Part shown: positions 48,860 to 58,590 of the stretch, piece by piece
Numbering within the stretch: position 1 is the stretch's first letter
Layout: each line of letters opens with the position of its first letter
Assembly (NCBI GenBank): GCA_002050355.1
Contig: MWYY01000058.1
Coordinates: forward strand, 32,933 to 96,932
DNA length: 64,000 nt
Source of the DNA: Acidobacteria bacterium 28-9
GTDB lineage: Bacteria > Acidobacteriota > Blastocatellia > Pyrinomonadales > Pyrinomonadaceae
Reading direction: 5' to 3'
The notes under the pieces: model-generated
Told to the model about the DNA's origin: nothing
The model's database searches: none
The model's input: the letters and a program-made list of their open reading frames with translations, nothing else
Translations under genes and position numbers: made by a program

Positions 48860-49993
48860 TTAAAATCTTACTTGAGGAACAGGATGCCCCCAGCCGTCCG
48901 TAAAAGCCGTAGTTGTAACCAACTCACGAACTTTCGCCATTATTTTTTGGTGTGCGTTATAACCAACTTCCTTTCGGTGTTGTAATTGACCAACGATGAT
49001 GCCGGGATGAACTTTTAATTGAGTAGCTAAATTATTTATTCGAGCCTCTGAATAAAACGGCGAATACATTTTGATAAAGTTTTCAAGCCGTTCTTTTGGC
49101 ACAAGTGAATCAGCGGCTTCTTCGTTTGCTCTAACTTCATTATCATCTGTTGGTGATGATTCTAAATCGTCAAACGAAAAACGGTCTTTGTGTTTGATAT
49201 GTATAATTTCGTGAAGTAATGCAAAGTAAAAAGAGCCGATGTTATCAAACCGAAGCGACATTGCAACCACAGGCGAAATTTCATCTAACCAAAATGCCGC
49301 GCCGTCAATTTTTGCTTTAGGCAATGGCTCAACTACCACATAACGAAGACCAAAACTAGCAAGCAATTCGGGAACTCGGACAACAGCTTTTGATTTTGCG
49401 GAAAACTTGCGTAATTGGTCTATCAGTTTATCAACACTGTCTTCGTCATATTCAGCAACAGATAAGGCTCTAGCCAGATGTTTGGCTCTATACAACCAAG
49501 CCTTTTCTGCGGCGTTCAAATTCGCTTCTTTTATTGTTCGCTTGAAAGAAACTTTTGATTCAAAATCATTTTCCGAATCATCTATTTCAAAAAATTTTCT
49601 TAATTCAGGCTCAAGGTATTCGATTTTTTCAGCATCGCTAACCCAACCTCTCTTTTGCATATCTTTAAGAGGGAAACTCTTAAATAATTCACTACGTTTT
49701 ATAATTGATTCGCCAACTTCCGGCGCGTTAAAAAGGCGATATTTATTTTCTAAGCCAAGCCAAAACTCTGCCGATTTTCCAAATACAACAGCTAATTCTT
49801 TAGCAAACTCTACATTGATTCTTTCTTTTGCTAAGAACTGGCTGATTTCGGCTGGATTGCGTCCTAAAACCAAACCCAAATCCGTTTGCGTCCAGCTACG
49901 CTCTATTAGAGCGTCTTTAATATATTTGCTTGGCGGGAAAACTTTTTCATTTTCATTCATATTTTGTTTCCTTAAAAGAGATGAATAAGACAT
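48860..49993 (-). CDS. HigA-like HTH plus ImmA/IrrE metallopeptidase-domain protein (cargo)
   Basis: HTH WTQTDLGLVLGRNPAEISQFLAKERI and HEIIHIKHKD. Confidence 0.88.
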   Translation of the reverse strand: MSYSSLLRKQNMNENEKVFPPSKYIKDALIERSWTQTDLGLVLGRNPAEISQFLAKERINVEFAKELAVVFGKSAEFWLGLENKYRLFNAPEVGESIIKRSELFKSFPLKDMQKRGWVSDAEKIEYLEPELRKFFEIDDSENDFESKVSFKRTIKEANLNAAEKAWLYRAKHLARALSVAEYDEDSVDKLIDQLRKFSAKSKAVVRVPELLASFGLRYVVVEPLPKAKIDGAAFWLDEISPVVAMSLRFDNIGSFYFALLHEIIHIKHKDRFSFDDLESSPTDDNEVRANEEAADSLVPKERLENFIKMYSPFYSEARINNLATQLKVHPGIIVGQLQHRKEVGYNAHQKIMAKVRELVTTTAFTDGWGHPVPQVRF

Positions 49994-50141
49994 TTTTGAT
50001 TTTACTTTTCTATTTGTGGTATGTCAATCTTAAAGTTATAAATTTAATGATTTCTTATTTCTGTGTTGTTTTATACTTGTTTTATGCTTGCTTATTTAGC
50101 ATAATAATTCTTGTAAGATTTCGATAGGAAAGGTTTTAACT

Positions 50142-51107
50142 ATGAATTGTCCAGAATGTAACTCATTATCAAAAAAGCACGGAAAAGACCGAAACGGCAA
50201 CCAACGATTTAGATGTTTGGCTTGCGGCAAAACTTATATTGAGCCGAAAAATAAACCGCTCAATGAAATGCGACTTGCCGAAGATAAAGCCGTCCTTTGT
50301 CTGCAATTATTAGTTGAAGGAAATTCAATTCGTTCAATCGAAAGAATCACGAATGTTCACAGAGATACGATTATCAGATTATTAGAAACGGTTGGCGAAA
50401 AATGCCTGTGGATTCAAGAAAATCTAATTAAAAATGTAAAAGTTACCGACGTTCAAGCTGATGAAATTTGGGCTTTTATCGGTATGAAACAAAAGACTGC
50501 CAATAATAACGGTTTAGGTGATGATGATAAACTCGGTTCTGCTTACACTTTCACCGCGATTGAAAGCAATTCTAAATTGATTGTGGCGTGGCATCTCGGA
50601 AAACGAACCGAGCAAGATACGCTGATTTTCTTGGAAAAGCTGTATGCGGCAACCGAGCCGACAAAACGTTTCCAGATGTCCACAGACGGTTTTCGAGGCT
50701 ATGACCACACCGTTAATGAAGTTCTCGGAACAAAAGCCGATTACGGACAAGTTGTAAAAATTTACGGCAAACCAAATCCAGATGAAATCAGATATTCGGC
50801 GGCTGACTGTATCGGAATAAAGAAACGAGCTATTTGCGGCAATCCAGATATGGACAAAGTTTCAACTTCTTACGTCGAAAGAAGCAATATGACAATGAGA
50901 ATGTCAATTCGCAGATTCACGCGCCTTACAAACGGCTTTTCTAAAAAGTGGGAAAATCATAATTACGCTTTGGCTCTGCATTTCGCTTATTATAATTTTT
51001 GCCGGATTCACAAAACAATCCGTTGCACGCCTGCAATGGAAGCAGGCATTACAAAGACACTTTGGGAATTGAAAGATTTAATTGGAATGGAAATAAAAAT
51101 GTCTTAG
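50142..51107 (+). CDS. IS1-family transposase
   Basis: N-terminal zinc-finger-like CPECNSLSKKHGKDRNGNQRFRCLACGKTY; DVQADEIWAFIG, STDGFRGY, YVERSNMTMRMSIRRFTRLTNGFSKK. Confidence 0.88.
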   Translation: MNCPECNSLSKKHGKDRNGNQRFRCLACGKTYIEPKNKPLNEMRLAEDKAVLCLQLLVEGNSIRSIERITNVHRDTIIRLLETVGEKCLWIQENLIKNVKVTDVQADEIWAFIGMKQKTANNNGLGDDDKLGSAYTFTAIESNSKLIVAWHLGKRTEQDTLIFLEKLYAATEPTKRFQMSTDGFRGYDHTVNEVLGTKADYGQVVKIYGKPNPDEIRYSAADCIGIKKRAICGNPDMDKVSTSYVERSNMTMRMSIRRFTRLTNGFSKKWENHNYALALHFAYYNFCRIHKTIRCTPAMEAGITKTLWELKDLIGMEIKMS

Positions 51108-51153
51108 TTTTAAGCATTGATTATCACGGTTCAATTATGGTATTTAAGACGCT

Positions 51154-52752
51154 ATGACTTGGAAAAATAAACTCTACTTCGGTGATAATTTAGACGTTTT
51201 ACGTGAATCAATTCCATCTGAATCAGTTGACCTTGTTTATCTTGACCCGCCATTTAACAGCAAAGCTAATTACAATGTTTTATTCAGAACGCCGAAGGGT
51301 TTGGAATCGTCCGCGCAGATTACAGCCTTTGAAGATTCCTGGCACTGGACAGAACAAGCCGAAAAAGAGTTTGGCGAGTTAGTTCATCAGTCAAATACGG
51401 ATGTTTCCGAAATGATACAGGCATTACGTCGTTTTTTGGGTGAAAACGATATGATGGCTTATCTAACGATGATGGCTAACAGATTATTAGAATTGCACCG
51501 AGTTCTAAAAGATACAGGAAGCCTTTATTTGCATTGCGACGTAACCGCCAGCCACTACTTGAAAATTGTTTTAGACGGAGTGTTCGGTAAAGAAAAGTTT
51601 CGTAATGAAATAACTTGGAAACGAACAACGGCTCATAACGATTCTTCAAGATACGGAGCAAATACCGACATTATTTTCTTCTATACCAAGAGCGATACAT
51701 ATACATTTAACCCGGCTTACCAACCTTACACCGAAGAATACAAAACTCGATTCAGCCACGCCGACCCGGACGGTAGATTGTGGGCGGATGGAGATATTAC
51801 AGCAAAAGGTTTGAGCGGCGGCGGGTATGAATACGAATACAAAGGATTTACTTCTTTGTGGCGTTGTCCATTGTCCACAATGGAGCGACTAGACGCAGAA
51901 GGTAAATTGCACTTCACCAGAACCGGCGGAATCAGACTTAAAAAATACTTAGACGAGCTTCCGGGCATTCCGTCGCAAGCCCTTTGGGATGATATTTTCC
52001 CAATCAACTCACAATCAGCCGAGCGGTTAGGTTATCCAACACAAAAGCCACTTCAATTATTAGAACGTATCGTCAAAGTATCGAGTAACGAAAACGATAT
52101 TGTCCTAGACCCTTTTTGCGGATGCGGAACGGCAGTTCACGGCGCAGAAAAGCTAAAACGCCGATGGATTGGAATTGACATAACGCATCTTGCAATTACG
52201 TTAATCGAAAAGCGGTTAAAACACGCTTTCCCCGATATTCAATTCGATGTTGAAGGAACTCCAAAAGATTTAGACAGCGCACAGAATTTAGCAGACCGGG
52301 ATAAGTATCAATTTCAGTGGTGGGCGTGTTCACTGGTTAATGCTCAACCGTATCAAGGCAAAAAGAAAGGCGCGGATAGTGGAATTGACGGACTGATTTA
52401 TTTTCAAGATGAAAGAACAACTCCAAAGAAAATAGTTGTATCGGTCAAAGGTGGAAACAATGTCAACGTGGCAATGGTTAGAGATTTAGCTCACGTCGTT
52501 GACCGGGAAAAGGCATCTATCGGAATTTTTATAACGATGGTTGAACCGACTAGACCGATGAAAGAGGAAGCTATTAAAGCCGGGTATTATGAAAGCCCAA
52601 TCGGAGCGAACTTTCCAAAAATTCAAATTCTTACAATTAAAGGTTTGTTAGAAGGAACTGAACGAGCCAAATACCCGGATTTAATGCAAGGCGGATTAAC
52701 TTTCAAAAAGGCGAGTGTTGACACTAAAACGACGCAAGAACCTTTGTTTTAA
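51154..52752 (+). CDS. Beta-class DNA methyltransferase fused to Mrr-like (PD-(D/E)XK-type) C-terminal domain
   Basis: VYLDPPFNS then DPFCGCGTAVHGAEKL; C-terminal GADSGIDGLIYF...KKIVVSVKGG...ASIGIFITMVEPTRPMKEEA. Confidence 0.87.
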   Translation: MTWKNKLYFGDNLDVLRESIPSESVDLVYLDPPFNSKANYNVLFRTPKGLESSAQITAFEDSWHWTEQAEKEFGELVHQSNTDVSEMIQALRRFLGENDMMAYLTMMANRLLELHRVLKDTGSLYLHCDVTASHYLKIVLDGVFGKEKFRNEITWKRTTAHNDSSRYGANTDIIFFYTKSDTYTFNPAYQPYTEEYKTRFSHADPDGRLWADGDITAKGLSGGGYEYEYKGFTSLWRCPLSTMERLDAEGKLHFTRTGGIRLKKYLDELPGIPSQALWDDIFPINSQSAERLGYPTQKPLQLLERIVKVSSNENDIVLDPFCGCGTAVHGAEKLKRRWIGIDITHLAITLIEKRLKHAFPDIQFDVEGTPKDLDSAQNLADRDKYQFQWWACSLVNAQPYQGKKKGADSGIDGLIYFQDERTTPKKIVVSVKGGNNVNVAMVRDLAHVVDREKASIGIFITMVEPTRPMKEEAIKAGYYESPIGANFPKIQILTIKGLLEGTERAKYPDLMQGGLTFKKASVDTKTTQEPLF

Positions 52753-53662
52753 CCCACATTCAATTTGTCGTAATTAAATCTGTTTCGGTTAATTATTTTC
52801 TAGCAACACACTATTAGGACACTACCAAAAAGGGCAATACAAATCTTGTAACCGAAGCCGATTTAGCTTCGGAGAAATATATTATCGAAAAAATAAAATC
52901 GTATTACCCGAAACATTCGATTTTAGCCGAAGAATCCGGCGCATCTGACGAGAGGAACGGAAACGCCTGGAAATGGATAATTGACCCGCTCGACGGAACG
53001 ACAAATTTCGCGCACGGTTATCCGTGCTGGTGCGTAACCTTAGCCGTCGAATATAAAGATGAAATAGTCTTCGGCGTTACATTTGACCCAACGCGCGACG
53101 AAATCTTTGCCGCTGAAAAAGGGCAGGGCGCAACTTTGAACGGAAGGAAAATTCAGGTTTCGGAGACAGAAAAACTCGGCGAAGCGCTGCTGGTTACAGG
53201 CTTTCCATACGACGCTTCGGAGCGTGAAAATTTTGCGCGCCACTTTACCGAATTTACACATAAAGCTCGCGGAATCAGGCGCGACGGTTCGGCGGCGATT
53301 GATATGGCATATGTCGCCTGCGGGCGTTTTGACGGTTTCTGGGAAGAAGGTTTGAATGCATGGGACGTTGCTGCCGGAGTTTTGCTAATCGAAGAAGCAG
53401 GCGGGCGCGTTTCTTATTACGACGATTCGCCGTTCAGCATTTACGCGCCGCCGATTTGTGCCGATAACGGCTTGATACATGCGGAAATGCTGGTTATTTT
53501 AGATTGAATTTTAACCGATAATTTTCCGCCCTTTTAGTCTTCTTTGTCCGTGTGATAACCTATTTTTATCAAATTAAAAAATTAAAATTTAGTATCTGAA
53601 ATTCAAGATTTGTGGTTGACGATTTGTAATCTAGAATCCAAAATCCAAAATCCAAAATCGAA

Positions 53663-54532
53663 ATGAGTTGGTTTAGCCGAAACAAGCCGAAGCTGGAAGA
53701 GCAAAACGACGAAGAAAAGCGCGTCAAAACCGAAGGCATTTTCGTTAAATGTCTCGAATGCGAAAACCCGCTTTATAAACGTGAACTGAAAGAATCTCTG
53801 CAAGTCTGCACGCATTGCGGCTATCATTTTCGGCTTGACGCGCGAAGCCGTCTGAACTCGATTTTTGACGAAGGAGAATACGAAAAGCTCGACGAAGAAA
53901 TAACGTCCACCGACCCGCTCGGATTCGTTGACACAAAACCATATATCGAGAGAATAGAACAGGCGAAGAAAGCGTCAGGTTTGCCTGAAGCGATTGTTTC
54001 CGGGAAGGGAAAAGTCGGCGGGCATCTCGCCTACGCAGGTGCGATGGATATGAGTTTTATCGGCGGTTCGATGGGTTCGGCGGTCGGCGAAAAAATCACG
54101 CGCCTGATTGAAAGAGCAATTGAAACACGCGGAGCAGTGATAATTTTTGCAGCTTCGGGTGGCGCGCGGATGCAGGAAGGAACTTTGTCTCTAATGCAGA
54201 TGGCGAAAATCTCCGCCGCACTCTCGCAGTTTCACGACGCTCGTCTGCCGTTTATATCGGTTTTAACCGACCCGACAACCGGCGGCGTTACGGCGAGTTT
54301 TGCAATGCTCGGAGATGTGATTATCGGCGAACCGAAAGCATTAATCGGTTTTGCCGGACCGCGCGTTATCGAGCAGACGATTCGCCAAAAACTACCGAAA
54401 GGCTTTCAGCGTTCCGAATTTCTTCTCGAACACGGAATGCTCGATATGGTCGTTGACCGCCGCGAAATGCGCGACACGATTATTCGTCTGCTAAATTTTA
54501 TGATGAATGCGAAAATAAAGGCAAACAGTTAA
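53663..54532 (+). CDS. accD: Acetyl-CoA carboxylase carboxyltransferase beta subunit
   Basis: KCLECENPLYKRELKESLQVCTHCGYHF; FAASGGARMQEGTLSLMQMAK. Confidence 0.95.
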   Translation: MSWFSRNKPKLEEQNDEEKRVKTEGIFVKCLECENPLYKRELKESLQVCTHCGYHFRLDARSRLNSIFDEGEYEKLDEEITSTDPLGFVDTKPYIERIEQAKKASGLPEAIVSGKGKVGGHLAYAGAMDMSFIGGSMGSAVGEKITRLIERAIETRGAVIIFAASGGARMQEGTLSLMQMAKISAALSQFHDARLPFISVLTDPTTGGVTASFAMLGDVIIGEPKALIGFAGPRVIEQTIRQKLPKGFQRSEFLLEHGMLDMVVDRREMRDTIIRLLNFMMNAKIKANS

Positions 54533-54562
54533 TGGTGATCGAGGAATAGTTTTATTTGATAA

Positions 54563-55870
54563 ATGAATTTTCAAGAATCTCTCGATTATCTTTATGGTCT
54601 TGGAAATGAAGTTTCGACAATGAAACTCGGTCTGGAGAATATCGCCAAACTTCTCGCCGCGCTAGGAAATCCAGAAAAAAAGTATTTCAAAGTTCAAGTT
54701 GCCGGAACAAACGGTAAGGGTTCGACGTGCGCATTTCTGGAAGCGATTTGCGTTTCCGCCGGCATCGAAATTGGTTTGACGACTTCGCCACATCTGGTTT
54801 CAATCACTGAGCGAATAAAAATCAATGGCAAAGAAATAAACAAAGAAAATTTTGCCCGGCATGCGACGAAAATCAGGGAAACATCCAAATATTTAGTTTT
54901 AGAAAAAAAACTTGAAACAGTTCCGACGTTTTTTGAGCAAATAACTGCAAGTGCCTTGCTCGCTTTTGCCGAAGCAAAAATTGAGCTTGCGATTTTGGAA
55001 ACAGGTTTGGGCGGAAGATTTGATGCGACCACGGCGGCGCTAGCTGAAATCATAGCCATAACGCCGATTGATTTTGATCATCAGCAAGTTTTAGGCAACT
55101 CACTCGATAAAATTGCAGCAGAAAAGGCGGCGATTATTCGTAAAGACACAAAGCTAATTGTCGCGGCGCAAGGAAAAGAAGTTGAAAAAGTGGTTTTTGA
55201 GCGTTGCGCTATCTTTGGCGTTAAACCAAACATAGCAAATTTTGCATGCGAAATTGTCGGAAAGAGAAAAGGAAAGTTTATCGTTGATTTTCTAACTGAA
55301 GAGGCAAAATATGAAAACGTAAAATTGAATCTTCCCGGCAGGCATCAAATCGAAAACGCCAAAATCGCAATTTTATTGGCTGAAGCTTTGCAGGAAAACT
55401 TCAAAATTACAAAAGAAAATATAATCGACGGCTTGCAAACGGCGGTTCACAAGGGAAGGTTGGAGTTTTCGGAAAATATTTTGTACGACGGCGCGCATAA
55501 CATTTCGGGTGCAAGGGCTTTGCGGGAATTTCTCGACGAATTTGTTGAACAACCGTTAACGATTGTTTTCGGCGCGATGAAAGACAAGGATTTGCGTGAA
55601 ATTGCGGATATACTTTTTCCTATAGCCGATAAATTGATTTTTACGAAAATTGATAATTCTCGTTCGATGGAAACAACGGAATTGTTAAATTTTTTGCCGG
55701 AAAACTTTGATATTGCAAATGTATTTCAAACTGAAACCGTAAAAGAAGCACTAGAGTTGGCAAGGAAGACTGCTTCAGAAAAAGATTTGATTTGCGTTAC
55801 CGGCTCGCTCTACCTTGTCGGCGAAATGCAGAAACATTTAGCAGATAACAGTAAGTTGAATGCGGTTTGA
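54563..55870 (+). CDS. folC: Folylpolyglutamate/dihydrofolate synthase
   Basis: VAGTNGKGSTCAFLEAI, TSPHLVSITERI, ILETGLGGRFDATTA. Confidence 0.93.
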   Translation: MNFQESLDYLYGLGNEVSTMKLGLENIAKLLAALGNPEKKYFKVQVAGTNGKGSTCAFLEAICVSAGIEIGLTTSPHLVSITERIKINGKEINKENFARHATKIRETSKYLVLEKKLETVPTFFEQITASALLAFAEAKIELAILETGLGGRFDATTAALAEIIAITPIDFDHQQVLGNSLDKIAAEKAAIIRKDTKLIVAAQGKEVEKVVFERCAIFGVKPNIANFACEIVGKRKGKFIVDFLTEEAKYENVKLNLPGRHQIENAKIAILLAEALQENFKITKENIIDGLQTAVHKGRLEFSENILYDGAHNISGARALREFLDEFVEQPLTIVFGAMKDKDLREIADILFPIADKLIFTKIDNSRSMETTELLNFLPENFDIANVFQTETVKEALELARKTASEKDLICVTGSLYLVGEMQKHLADNSKLNAV

Positions 55871-56105
55871 GATTCTCGACCGCCCGCTTTTCTTTTGGCG
55901 GGAATTCAAGTTTAATAATTTAAACAAATAAACTTGAGAAATTAACCTGAAAATTTGAACTTAAATTTATGTATAAATTGGTAATAAATCCTTTGCTCCA
56001 CTAATTACATAAGTTGTCTATTTTCAATACTTACCTATGAATTCAAGAACCCTTAAATTCCTGCTGTACCCGATAGTGTAGCCATTCGCTGCTAAACTTA
56101 CCTTT

Positions 56106-57155
56106 TTAGACTGCTTTTGCTAAAGACATTTTCTTGATTGCCTCTGTTTTGAGAGTTTCAGACGGGTGGGCATATCGAGTAACCATTTGTAGGTTTGAAT
56201 GACCTAGAAGGGAAGCCAACACAACTAAATCAACTCCGCTTTCAATTGCCCGCGTTGCGAATGTATGACGGCAATCATAAAGTCGGAAATCAAATTTTAA
56301 CTTCTTGATAACTTCCCGGTGTAAAACATTCAGAGTTGTAACGGGTGGGTTGCCGTCAATGTCATTTAAGGGGAAAAGAAATTCGTTCCTAAAAAAACCA
56401 AATCTTTTTTCCAGAATATTTATTGCCGTGTCGGTTAAATGAATTTGTCTAATTGAAGATTTCGTTTTGCCTTTTGCGACTTTCAAAAACCCTTTCTCGA
56501 TTGAGACATCCTGCTTTTGGAGATTATAAACTTCGCCACATCTTAGCCCGGTTTCAAGCATTAAGGTTGCTACATCACGGAGAGGCTGCGCGGCGGCAAG
56601 CAAATATCGAATCTGTTCTTCTTTTGAAATAACGTGGAAGCTTCGGGCATTTGCTTTTAATTGTTTGATTTTTCTGGTTGAATTCTCTAGCAGCACATTA
56701 GCATCGAACAATCTTCTAAAAATCATTTTCAAAGCCGTCAAATCTCTATTTACTGTTTCTCTGGTTATTTTCTCCTTTGTCTTACGAGACGTTTGATTAC
56801 ATCTCCAGACAAGGAAGTTCTCGACATCTTTTGCCGTTATACGGTCAACCCTTACGGTTCCAAAATACTTTTCAAGTGCCTTGCACGAAAACTCATATCG
56901 GTAGAAAGTGCCTTTCGCGCCCGAGTGTTTTATTGCTAGCCACTTTAGAAAGTCCTGTACGGCTTCTCTAAATGTTGGTGCCTTTTCTTTTGGCTTAATG
57001 CCAATCTTGCCAAGCGCAAGCTGTGTTCTATAAGCAGATTCGACAGTTGCCGCATCGCGTTTGTTTGCGACCTTTGTTGATTTTTGGATAAGCTCGCCGT
57101 CAAAGACGAACTTCATCCACCAGTATTTTGAGTTTGGGCGTTTATAAAGTGCCAT
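56106..57155 (-). CDS. Tyrosine recombinase/phage integrase
   Basis: LMLETGLRCGEVYNLQ, LYDCRHTFATRAIESGVDLVVLASLLGHSNLQMVTRYAH. Confidence 0.93.
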   Translation of the reverse strand: MALYKRPNSKYWWMKFVFDGELIQKSTKVANKRDAATVESAYRTQLALGKIGIKPKEKAPTFREAVQDFLKWLAIKHSGAKGTFYRYEFSCKALEKYFGTVRVDRITAKDVENFLVWRCNQTSRKTKEKITRETVNRDLTALKMIFRRLFDANVLLENSTRKIKQLKANARSFHVISKEEQIRYLLAAAQPLRDVATLMLETGLRCGEVYNLQKQDVSIEKGFLKVAKGKTKSSIRQIHLTDTAINILEKRFGFFRNEFLFPLNDIDGNPPVTTLNVLHREVIKKLKFDFRLYDCRHTFATRAIESGVDLVVLASLLGHSNLQMVTRYAHPSETLKTEAIKKMSLAKAV

Positions 57156-57158
57156 TTT

Positions 57159-57896
57159 TTACTCCTGATTTTTGTATTTATCAAGCAATGCCTCTTGTCT
57201 TGATTTGCGTTCTAATTCTTTCTCTTGCTTTCTTTGTTGGTATCTTTCTTGGCGTTTGGCGTTTATCGTTTCTTTATTTTTTTTACGGGATCTTCGTTGG
57301 CGTAAAGCATTTAGACAACGATCAGAACAAGTGAACGAGTTTTTATATTTCGCCCAAAAGACGCACTTACAAATTGCACATCTTCGCAAGCGGCTGTCAT
57401 CAAATTCGCCGATTAGTGTCCCTAAGCCAGTTTTTTGAAGTTTTCCGTTTACATCTCTATAAACCAATGTTCTAAGAGGTAAAGGGCAACCTATCCAATC
57501 AAAAAAATCATTTGGATGCTCACGCTCTATTTCTAAGCGACCCAAAAGGGTAAGCATTGAGTCTCTCATTTCAAAGTATTCAAAATATTCATCAGCCATT
57601 TTTTGTAGATAAAAATTGCGAGTTCGTTCATCTGTTTCCGATGACACTTTGTCGAAGCCGCTTATAAATTCTAAATGCTTCTTAAACTTGGGGGGGGTAT
57701 ATTTCAGACAGTCTCTTAAAGCATCTGTTTTAGTTAAACCGCGTTCTGTTAGGAACTGTAATGACTGCATTTGAAAATCTGGCGGAATTAAGTTGACTTG
57801 ATAAATTAAATCTTCAAGTTTATTGGGGCATCGGTATTTCGCTCGCGATTGTTTTTCTTTCCGCTCACCCTCTTTGTTACTCTTCTTTTTTCGCAT
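57159..57896 (-). CDS. Hypothetical protein with C-terminal CGNR-like zinc finger
   Basis: RRCAICKCVFWAKYKNSFTCSDRCLNALRQRRSR. Confidence 0.65.
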   Translation of the reverse strand: MRKKKSNKEGERKEKQSRAKYRCPNKLEDLIYQVNLIPPDFQMQSLQFLTERGLTKTDALRDCLKYTPPKFKKHLEFISGFDKVSSETDERTRNFYLQKMADEYFEYFEMRDSMLTLLGRLEIEREHPNDFFDWIGCPLPLRTLVYRDVNGKLQKTGLGTLIGEFDDSRLRRCAICKCVFWAKYKNSFTCSDRCLNALRQRRSRKKNKETINAKRQERYQQRKQEKELERKSRQEALLDKYKNQE

Positions 57897-58054
57897 ACAC
57901 GGTTTTGTGCGTCTTTTTTACTTAAAAATGTGTGACGAGATTAAGTTGTGTTTTAGTTAAAATACCCTTGATTTGCGCTATCCTAGAGAGTAACATAACT
58001 GCATCACTTGTTACAAGTTGAAAACAAAAATACGTTACTATGAGGAGTTTATAA

Positions 58055-58279
58055 ATGAATCTGGGAGTGTTAGAAAAAACTGAAACGGTAACGGCAAAAC
58101 GACTTGCCTACGGACTAGACGAACTGGCGGAAATGACCGGGCTTAGCGTGGCATTTTTGCGAAAACTTGCCCGCGCCGGAACTTTGAAAACTCGGAAGTT
58201 TGGGGCGCGGCGGATGGTATTAGACGCCGACTTGCAGGAATTTTTAAAAGGAGAAACAACAGAAGTCAAAACTAATTAA
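58055..58279 (+). CDS. Excisionase-like HTH protein
   Basis: YGLDELAEMTGLSVAFLRKLARAGTLKTRKFGARRMVLDADLQEFL. Confidence 0.78.
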   Translation: MNLGVLEKTETVTAKRLAYGLDELAEMTGLSVAFLRKLARAGTLKTRKFGARRMVLDADLQEFLKGETTEVKTN

Positions 58280-58290
58280 CGAGGTGAAAA

Positions 58291-58590
58291 ATGACAAATA
58301 CAAACAAAAACGCGCCAATCCCGGCAAGGAATGACGCGCTTACTAAAAAAAGTGACGAACCAAATCAACAACCTAACCTTAACCTAAACGTGTGCGATTT
58401 TCAATACAAAACCTACGGGCAATCCAAATTGTCGCACACCACTGCTTTCGCGTGTGATGAATGCTCGGCACCGCTGCACCTGTATGGCGCGAACTTCATT
58501 GAGTCCTGCACTAGCGGACAGGTAAACATTTTGCGCGTACTCTGCGACCTGCACGCAGAAGAGTTCGGTTTTTTGGAGGGTTCAGCATGA
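58291..58590 (+). CDS. Hypothetical protein
   Basis: 99 aa ORF overlapping next start. Confidence 0.55.
   Translation: MTNTNKNAPIPARNDALTKKSDEPNQQPNLNLNVCDFQYKTYGQSKLSHTTAFACDECSAPLHLYGANFIESCTSGQVNILRVLCDLHAEEFGFLEGSA

Larger units (their letters stand above)
48067..52826 (+). mobile_element. IS1-family-like element with cargo; 35 bp perfect TIRs, 8 bp TSD AAAAAGGG
   Basis: GGTAGTGTCCTAATAGTGTGTTGCTAGAAAATAAT at both ends (inverted); TSD 48059-48066 and 52827-52834. Confidence 0.93.
47978..53507 (+). pseudogene. suhB: Inositol monophosphatase family gene split by 4760 bp insertion
   Basis: Removing insertion and one TSD gives MLNFAIETAREAGQILLEKFGRKINVSKKG-NTNLVTEADLASEKYI...WIIDPLDGTTNFAHGYP... 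Confidence 0.92.

Noticed and set aside
57690-57700. G8 homopolymer in the zinc-finger protein gene as a phase-variation tract
   Set aside because: Single short tract with intact ORF; no evidence of variation
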